From Gamsiella multidivaricata (taxonomy: Eukaryota > Mortierellomycota > Mortierellomycetes > Mortierellales > Mortierellaceae), in contig NW_026251713.1 in assembly GCF_025024155.1 (NCBI RefSeq), positions 672,130 through 736,129 on the forward strand: DNA of 64,000 nucleotides, written 5' to 3'. Below, piece by piece: positions 57,602 through 64,000 of this stretch (the first letter of the stretch is position 1; the number at the start of each line of letters is the position of its first letter). The notes beneath the pieces were generated by a model, which saw only the letters and a program-made list of their open reading frames with translations, was not told the DNA's origin and did not search any database. Both the position numbers and the translations under genes were made by a program.

Positions 57602-59678
57602 TTAAACCAATCCAGCCTTCTCCATCGCAGCTCTCATAAGGACTCCCAGCTTGGCAGGGCTCTGCGAGACAACGACACCAGCGCTCTCCAAGGCCTTGAT
57701 CTTGTCATCGGCGCCTCCCTTGCCTCCGGCAATAATGGCGCCGGCGTGACCCATACGACGGCCAGGGGGAGCAGTGCGTCCAGCAATGAAGGAAACAACG
57801 GGCTTAGGCTTCTCGCGAGTCAAGTTGTACTTCTTCAAGAAGTCGGCGGCCTCCTCCTCGGCGCTGCCTCCAATCTCTCCGATCATGATGATACCCTCGG
57901 TGTTAGGGTCCTGCAAGAACAAGGTCAAGCAGTCGATGAAGTTGGTTCCGTTGAAGGGGTCACCACCAATACCGATGCAGAGAGACTGGCCAAGACCGAC
58001 CTCGGTGGTCTGGTTGACGGCCTCGTAGGTCAAGGTACCAGAGCGGGAAACGATACCTATTAAATTGAGCACACATTAACTGTTAATTTTATAGCCCTGA
58101 ATATTTTCCGGGCTACATATTTGAACCAATTGCAATGGCCATGACAATTCACATACCGATCTTTCCGACCTTGTGGATGTGGCCGGGCATGATACCAATC
58201 TTGCAGGCATTGGGGGCAATGATACCGGGGCAGTTAGGTCCGATAAGGCGGGTCTTGTCTTGAGTCTTCAAGGCTCTGACAACCTACATTTGCATTTAGG
58301 AACTAATGTTAGAATCACAAAGCCGATATTGTGAAGATTTCTTATATGAAGCATAGTCAAATACTTACGCGAACCATGTCTTGCTGAGGGATACCCTCAG
58401 TGATGGCAACAACCAAGGGGATCTCGGCCTCAATGGCCTCCATGATGGCACCAGCGGCCATTGGGGGAGGAACGTAGATGACTGAGGCATCGGGCTTGAG
58501 CTCCTTAGCGGCGTCGGCAATGGTGTTGAAGACGGGAAGTCCCAAATGGGTCTGGCCACCCTTCTTGGGAGAGACGCCTCCGACCATGTTAGTGCCGTAC
58601 TCGATGGCCTGCTTGGAGTGGAAAGTACCCTAGAGACGGAAACCAAAATATATTGCAAGGGTGAGAACGTGCCGTTGACGGTGATTGTGTACTCTCAGTC
58701 GCCTAAAGACCCTCCATACAAGTTCTACTAATAAAAAGAAACGTGGGAAGAAGAACAGCTTGATCTGCCTACAAATGTTGCACAACAAAAATCTTATAAT
58801 GACGATGGATGGCTTTCAGATCATATCCGGTACTCTATTGCCTATGACGAACAGTGTGCTGCATGCCTGGGAACAATTGCACGATCCGCGATTCAAAGGG
58901 GCATGTATCGCTGGGCATCATTGAAGGATGATATATTGATTGCGATGTTTACCTGCTTGCCGGTGAAGCCCTGGCAGACGACCTTGGTCTGCTTGTTGAT
59001 CAGCATGTTCTTGACAGTTTTGTCGTAGCTGGCAACCTTAGACGAGCTGCTGAACATGCGCTGAGCGACTATAATGGAGCACAAGCGGGTAAAGGAAACG
59101 TGCACGGTCACGGTTAGGTTGTCGTCAAGGATAACACAATGCCTGTTATAGACGGTAAAACGGTGCTGTGGGTAAATCAATTAAGCCCCCGCCGGATCCG
59201 ATTAATGCAATCCACCCGCAGATCCTTGAAGCAAAAACAAAACAGCGCAAGTTGAGGCCGGATACCATAGTGATTCTCGCTTCTATGCCCTTGACTTTAT
59301 GCATATCCCAATGACCATCTCGCGTCCTGTTGGCGAGAAGGGTTTCGAGTCCTGAAAGCGTCTGCTGACAATTTGGGTCACGTCCACTACCGAGTCGTCC
59401 CTTTCCCAGACTAAGATATTGTTTCCACTCTTGCACAAACCAAAGCTGATTACACTGGGCAGAAAAAAAGTAGGTCGAGATATATCACTCAAAAATTGGC
59501 TGTCGCGGGCTGCTGATTCAGGAACTGCACGAACAATAGAACACCACTCGCGTTGACGAATCCGATTGTAATCAGACAGCGGAAAAGAGGCGGTGAAGTG
59601 AGGGTCGACAGGAGGAGAGACCGAGGGGATAAACTTGCCTTTGGTGGCGGGGGCCACGGTTCTGAGGGAAGCGAGCAT
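57602..59678 (-). CDS. Succinyl-CoA ligase alpha subunit, mitochondrial
   Basis: TCA-cycle enzyme subunit converting succinyl-CoA plus NDP and phosphate to succinate, CoA and NTP in the mitochondrial matrix, working with a beta subunit. Five exons are in phase: 59678-59639, 59068-58953, 58629-58369, 58283-58157 and 58056-57602, giving 332 aa, the normal length. The presequence spans exons 1 and 2 ([24 protein letters not shown]). Signatures: [73 protein letters not shown] and the phosphohistidine loop [11 protein letters not shown] with the active-site His. Intron 1 is about 570 nt and appears to use a GC donor (AAAG|GCAAGT), restoring frame with a TTATAG acceptor. If this were wrong, only the presequence would change. 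Confidence 0.95.
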
Positions 59679-60374
59679 GATGGATTGGAGTGGAGAGGAG
59701 GGGAGTGTTGGATGAGAAAAGAGAAAGAAATGGATGGGGTGAAGCGGAGACAAAAAAACACCAAAACACGGCCGGGGAGGGAATTACTCTCACGTACAGG
59801 ACTGCACCCTCAGGCGTACGTGGAAATGCACCCTTTGACCAAATTGCCCTGCTTGCTGGATGTGGCCGCCTCTATGCTTCAATTGTACGCGCTCAGCTGT
59901 CTACAGTTGCAGGCAGGATATGAATATGATAAATATATGGTACTTCCTTGCATTGCCTTCCCGAGCTGTGTCTTGGCAGACGGCGTCCTGTTTCAAGAAC
60001 TGTCTCAAGGTTTCTCTCAACTGTAAATACAATCTTGTAGGTTCGATCGTATCGTTATTCATGTCGAATTGAACGTATCGAAGAGCAACTGAAGACCCTA
60101 TGGCTCAAATAGATCCCTTGCACAAGATAGCGCAATAGAGGGAACGCGTGTTCATGACAGTTTGGTGAACCCCATGTCGCGATACCATGGATGGACGCGT
60201 TCAGAACGCGTAAAAACCCCAGGACCAGAACAACCGACAAATGTGGACACGTTACGTCACTCACATGGGATGGTAGTCTGAACTTTTCCGCACTAACTCG
60301 CTGATTGGCTCGAAATAGCGTTGGGTTTTATTGTTTTCTCGCGTGCGGAAATAATGAATGTGCACTAAGAGAAT
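59679..60374. other. Intergenic between succinyl-CoA ligase and MULE remnant
   Basis: Promoter side of the ligase gene (G/A-rich up to about 59770) and unassigned sequence. No gene is supported. Confidence 0.5.
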
Positions 60375-61684
60375 TTACTGGCAGCGAGAACCAGCATTAA
60401 CTTCATCTATTCCTTTTATCTCGCGTACTGCTTTCTGAAGGAGTGCCGCCGCAGAAACAAAGTAAGTCTCCGTGCACTTCCTGGTCTTGCCATTGTGAAC
60501 CACTCGACCAAGCTCCATCCAAGCCTGGCGAATTGTCTCCTCACACTCCCACATCACTTGAGCCCTTTCCTCCTCCTGCCGTCTTCTTTTTTCCTGCATC
60601 TCCTGTTGTCGCACGGCTTGGAGTCGCTGCTCCTCCTCCTCTCGTGCTGCTTGTAGTTGTTGAAGTAGATTCGGAGAGAGAAACTCCTCTAATGGAGGGC
60701 CATAATCCTCTTCCAGGACGGTTTCCTCATTCTCGTCAATTGACTGTCCCGTTAAGCTCAGTTGCATTGTTGTCAAAGCACACTTGGAACCCTGGATAGA
60801 TCCTCGATACCAAGAACATGTGCTTACACGGTAGACCGTGTTTTTCGTTGTCAGGGCAAGAACAGGAGCGGAGCCATTTGTCCGACAATATATCGATAGC
60901 ATATTGCGCCTCAGGCGGGGTCTGAAACGACAACACAGAGATCAAGCCTTCCACAGACTTAGTAATGTCGATCAATGTTCTCGCCCGAGCCGAATCAACT
61001 TGGATGGCCTTTTTACGCCGTGCCTCCTCGTGGAATGTTAGGCGACGGGGTTGAAGGCCGCTTGTGATCTTGAAGTATGTGGTGCGGTACTGGCTTTCCA
61101 CCACACCTAGCAGGATGTAGATGAGTTCGTCGGCTCGCAGGTTGCGCTTTCCCGCCAGAAAGTTTTGCTTGAGGTTTCGATGCCATCGCTCCACAAGGTT
61201 ATTTGTGTTAATATGTTGATGGTGCTATTTCAAATGAATAAAGTGCTTCAACGTTAACAAATTGACTAGAATAAGACCAGTTACATATCGTAGACCAGGC
61301 CATTTAATGAGATAGTGTATGTTAATGACTTTGATTTGTAGTTATAGTATATGTGTATATGTATATGTATTTGTGTATAGTAATTATTATTAAAGTTAGT
61401 TCTCTTTTTCACTTCCTTCGTCTTGTTACACACAGCTATTTAAGAGCACCGTTGCCAAATGATAGAATCTCAGTCTTTGTCTACTCAATCACATACCCAG
61501 ACCCAAACCTATTGCGCAAGGCGATCAGAAAGCTGAGATCTCGATTACTTACTGAACGATAGAGAGGTGCCCATCGGCGCATGCTTTCCTTGTTGATCCA
61601 TTGCTTCTCCATGTATTTGATGAGTGCATCAGCATTCTGAAACCGCTCTTTAGGCAAGGGCGCTCGGGTATATTGTCGTGGGCG
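60375..61684 (-). mobile_element. MULE-type transposase C-terminal remnant with SWIM finger
   Basis: Minus-strand coding blocks of a Mutator-like transposase. The first (about 61684-61559) reads KERFQNADALIKYMEKQW, then RRWAPLYRS, with a GTAAGT donor. After an intron, HHQHINTNNLVERWHRNLKQ begins the block down to about 60736. It contains the SWIM zinc finger CSCPDNEKHGLPCKHMFLV (C-x-C-xn-C-x-H). The last block (to 60375) is a Glu/Gln/Arg coiled coil ending RKCTETYF...EIKGIDEVN. The SWIM and coiled-coil blocks lie in different frames and are joined either by a 40-nt GT-AG gap (after PGF-Q, resuming SIDENEE) or by a frameshift. The catalytic DDE core expected upstream is missing; the sequence there is a Fanzor fragment on the other strand. 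Confidence 0.75.
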
Positions 61685-62223
61685 TCAATGAGTACTACAC
61701 GTCAAAGAAGTGTCCGATGTGCGAGGAGTTTGTCGGCCAGGTTCAAATACGTCGGCTGTATTGCAAGACTTGCAAGACATACATGCACCGCGATATCATG
61801 GCAGGCCACAATATTTGCAACGTTATTCAAGGGCACTTGCTTCAGCAACAGAGGCCACTCTATCTTCAGCCTGTAGATGAGAATGGTAGATATCCTTGGA
61901 TGGAAGCTACACAGACAGTAACCGATAGCGCGAGCACCAGTAGCAGCAGCATCAATAGTAACAGTAGCACTAGCAGCATCAATGGTAACAGTAGCACTAG
62001 CAGCATCAATGGTAACAGTAGCACTAGCAGCACCAATAGCACCAGTAGTACTAGCAGCACCAGTAGTACTAGCAGCACCAGCGCCAGCAAGGGCAGTGTG
62101 GCCCGAAAGAGGACAGCATCAACCGCGGCTGCAGAACAAGAAGGAGCTCCAAGGCGCAAGCGTGCGGCCAATGCGGCATCAGGGCAGGAATCGGTAACTA
62201 GCCAGGCCCCAGGAAGTGCCTAA
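61649..62223 (+). mobile_element. Fanzor (TnpB-like) nuclease C-terminal fragment
   Basis: A plus-strand frame beginning after a TTTAG acceptor-like site (ARALGYIVVGVNEYYTSKKC) and ending at TAA 62221. It matches the C-terminus of Fanzor/TnpB-family RNA-guided nucleases. The zinc finger is CPMC-x14-CKTC, followed directly by MHRDIMAGHNICN, where the Asp of RDxxAxxN is the RuvC-III catalytic residue. After it come LYLQPVDENGRYPW, a 9-residue Ser/Thr/Asn tandem repeat (units like SSINGNSST, about 61930-62060), and basic patches (ARKRTAS, APRRKRAAN) that could be nuclear localisation signals. RuvC-I and RuvC-II, the wedge and the recognition domains are absent from the window, so this piece cannot act as a nuclease by itself. 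It could be the last exon of a deleted element or a transduplicated tail. Confidence 0.75.
61930..62080 (+). repeat. 27-nt tandem repeat in Fanzor tail
   Basis: About three near-perfect copies of a 27-nt unit containing AGCATCAATGGTAACAGTAG, followed by shorter ACCAGTAGTACTAGC units. It encodes a Ser/Thr/Asn-rich linker and keeps the frame. Confidence 0.8.
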
Positions 62224-62484
62224 ACCCCATCTCAACCATATATGTGTTCGCAAGCACATTTAAAAATGATCGGTAGGTGTAATTTATATCCTAAAGCTGC
62301 ATAATTCTGTTATTGCACGCCGAAATTCTTTTACTGCATGTATTTGCTTATGCTCACCAAAAAAATTCTATGGCGTCGCCTTTTGCTGGCGTAGTTGGTG
62401 CGTTTTTAATGCTCCAACGACACGGGATTCGACTTGGAAATAACATCACGGTTGAACCTTCTGTATTTGACCCGTACCAGAGGA

Positions 62485-63081
62485 CTATTTTTGATACCGC
62501 CGTCCTGCTTGTGAGGCATTCAGGCCTTGAATCTCGAGTAAAGTGTTTTTTGCGGTCGCCACAATAGATTTGAGGTACTCGAGTGTACATTTCCTTTTCT
62601 TTCTTGCCTCCACTGCGGCGCCCATTTGCTTCATCAACTCCGTTGATAAGCCCTCATTATCCTCAAACTCTTGTCTGGTCGCCACTTCTCTGGCAACTCT
62701 TTCGAATTCCTGCTCTGCTGCCCTTTTCCGGTCGAGTTGCAAACGGAGTAATGGCGCTAATCCTGCCTCCAAATCTGGTCCGAAAAAATCCATATTCTGG
62801 ACACGTTGCTCCTGAGCGACGGCAGGTTCAATGGCAGATTCAATCGCAGGCTCACCGGAATAGGATACTCTCACACTTTTATAGAGCCTCTGAACCAGGT
62901 ACATGTGCTTGCAAGGGATCAGGTGAAGACAATAATCGGCACAACTGCATGACACAATGCTGGTAACATCGTTGTTGTTGCGGACAATGTATGAAACGTC
63001 AGCTCTAACAAAGGATTTGACGACAAACTGGAAAAAAGGATGGTAAAAAAGTAAGCATAAGCATGAAACCACAACCACCAC
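62485..63081 (-). mobile_element. Second MULE-type transposase C-terminal remnant
   Basis: A minus-strand block homologous in layout to the one at 60.4-61.7 kb. SWIM finger CSCADYCLHLIPCKHMYLV is followed by an Ala/Glu/Arg coiled coil and a closing segment KKRKCTLEYLKSIVATAKN...LLEIQGLN, which parallels RKCTETYF...EIKGID of the first. The two are clearly diverged, so they are separate old insertions rather than a recent tandem copy. The first residues (VVVVSCLCLLFYH) are probably intron; coding begins near FVVKSFVRADVSYIVRN. No catalytic core lies upstream. Confidence 0.7.
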
Positions 63082-63494
63082 GATATTTTTGACAAATTAA
63101 GCCAAGCCAGAACCTACTTTGTGCTTAGGCTCGACCCAGCCCTCTCTTCCAGTTAAGGAGGTCGGAAATGTAATTTCCTTTTTAGGCCTCCTACTTCAGA
63201 GGGGCTGGTAAAAAAGAATGGGTCGCTGGCAGGGTTCGAAAATGGAAGGTTCTTAAGGGTATTTTCAGGCTAAATCATGCAAATACAGGATACAGGGCAT
63301 ACATTCCATAGTCGCAAGGTCGCGCTGGCATGCGCTGGCATGCGCCATGGCCATGCATAACAGCACAATAAAATATTAAAAATATGCTGCTCCTCCCTCA
63401 CCTCACATCTTTCTTCTCTCAGCGGCTCGCCTCCTTACATTACTTAAAACTGGTATGTTGCTCATCTCTGAAGACATTGCTAAGCAGTCTAAAG
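63082..63494. other. Spacer before the helicase
   Basis: No gene is supported. It contains a short CGCTGGCATG direct duplication and GCCATGGCCATG near 63325-63355. Confidence 0.5.
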
Positions 63495-64000
63495 ATGAAT
63501 CGCGTAAAGCTCCCAGTGACTTATCAATTCAATCTCAGTCCTCAGCAGCAACTCATCAACATGGCCCTACCGTTCAACCGTGAAGAAGCTATCAAGCGGT
63601 GTCAAGATGTCTTCCATATCACCCCTAAAGACTTGCAGCTGGATGTCGTCGAATGCATCGGTACCGGTCGGGACTGTATTCTGATTGCTGGATGCGGCTG
63701 GGGCAAGTCCCTTGTATATTTTCTACCGACGGTGCTCTGGACCGATCGGATCATCGTTGTAATATCACCTCTGAGGGCTTTGATACAAGAACAGCAGCTG
63801 AAACTTGCAAGCTTGGGCATCCGCAGCACGGCCCTCATGGGCGGAGACATCACCGGGATTGACTCTGGAGTGGCCGCAGGATTGTATAGGGTTATTTTTA
63901 TGACACCAGAAATCATTTTTGAGAACAAGCGCGTGCAGGAACTCTGGTTCGACAAGAGATGGCGAATGCGACTGCAAGCCGTTGTCCTGGACGAGGCTCA
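63495..64000 (+). CDS. RecQ-like DEAH helicase, N-terminal part (cut by window end)
   Basis: A superfamily-2 helicase, RecQ type by motif spacing. ATG 63495 (MNRVKLPVTYQFNL) opens a frame that stays open to the window edge; an alternative start is the ATG at 63561. Visible motifs: motif 0/Q-like FHITPKDLQLDVVECIGTGR; Walker A GCGWGKSLVYFLP (GxGxGKS); Ia IVVISPLRALIQEQ; a MTPEIIF segment; and Walker B VVLDEAH, the last complete codons. It lies directly next to transposon remnants. Stand-alone RecQ-like genes in such settings may be passengers of large mobile elements or subtelomeric helicases, but that is an inference. The C-terminal helicase half is outside the window. Confidence 0.85.
   Translation, partial: MNRVKLPVTYQFNLSPQQQLINMALPFNREEAIKRCQDVFHITPKDLQLDVVECIGTGRDCILIAGCGWGKSLVYFLPTVLWTDRIIVVISPLRALIQEQQLKLASLGIRSTALMGGDITGIDSGVAAGLYRVIFMTPEIIFENKRVQELWFDKRWRMRLQAVVLDEA

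Noticed and set aside
63325..63355. GGCATGCGC / GCCATGGCCATG palindromic repeats
   Set aside because: Too short and imperfect to support an inverted-repeat element or terminator.

Overview
The window is nuclear DNA of a filamentous fungus. Genes are interrupted by mostly short GT-AG introns, TATA boxes and AATAAA-like signals are visible, third codon positions are C-rich, and no bacterial operon structure is seen. The protein families present (WD40/ion-channel fusions, an HSPA12-like Hsp70, a Fanzor C-terminus, SWIM-finger MULE transposase remnants, a RecQ-like helicase) suggest an early-diverging fungus, most likely in or near Mortierellaceae. That placement is an inference from family content, not a database result.

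Layout. 1.2-3.2 kb: mitochondrial isobutyryl-CoA dehydrogenase (minus). 4.0-5.1 kb: a divergent pair of identical 59-aa proteins. 6.8-8.5 kb: peroxisomal SCP2-type thiolase, followed by a convergent 1170-aa serine/glutamine-rich protein. 13.7-15.1 kb: APH/CHK-type kinase. 18.1 kb: another short protein of the small family. 19.1-22.3 kb: low-complexity membrane protein. 24.4-26.1 kb: coiled-coil protein. 27-29 kb: Hsp70-like ATPase. 29.3-33.2 kb: TMF1-type golgin. 34.3-40.4 kb: WD40 plus ion-channel protein. 41-45.2 kb: four more loci of the small family, one frameshifted. 45.8-47.1 kb: ribosomal protein eS19. 48.2-50.2 kb: 14-TM MFS transporter. 51.4-52.2 kb: unresolved Val/Ala/Asp-rich gene. 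52.4-55.0 kb: WDR26/GID7-like WD40 protein. 55.6-57.3 kb: sugar transporter. 57.6-59.7 kb: succinyl-CoA ligase alpha. 60.4-64 kb: transposon graveyard (MULE, Fanzor, MULE) ending in a RecQ-like helicase cut by the window edge.

How genes relate. Housekeeping metabolism is scattered: valine catabolism, peroxisomal thiolysis, the TCA cycle, cytosolic translation, Golgi tethering and sugar uptake. The unusual theme is a seven-member family of 59-74 aa proteins. They share a basic/aromatic N-terminus, a TP-x-x-[TS]-x-R-x-S-[MVI] core, a TATA box in every member, and long A/C-rich leaders in most. One member pair shares a duplicated promoter, leader and 3' UTR about 36 kb apart. I consider this family the best candidate for an undescribed system here. 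The second most interesting signal is a UAG-CAA-CUA stop context in the channel gene, followed by an 88-codon in-frame coiled-coil extension.
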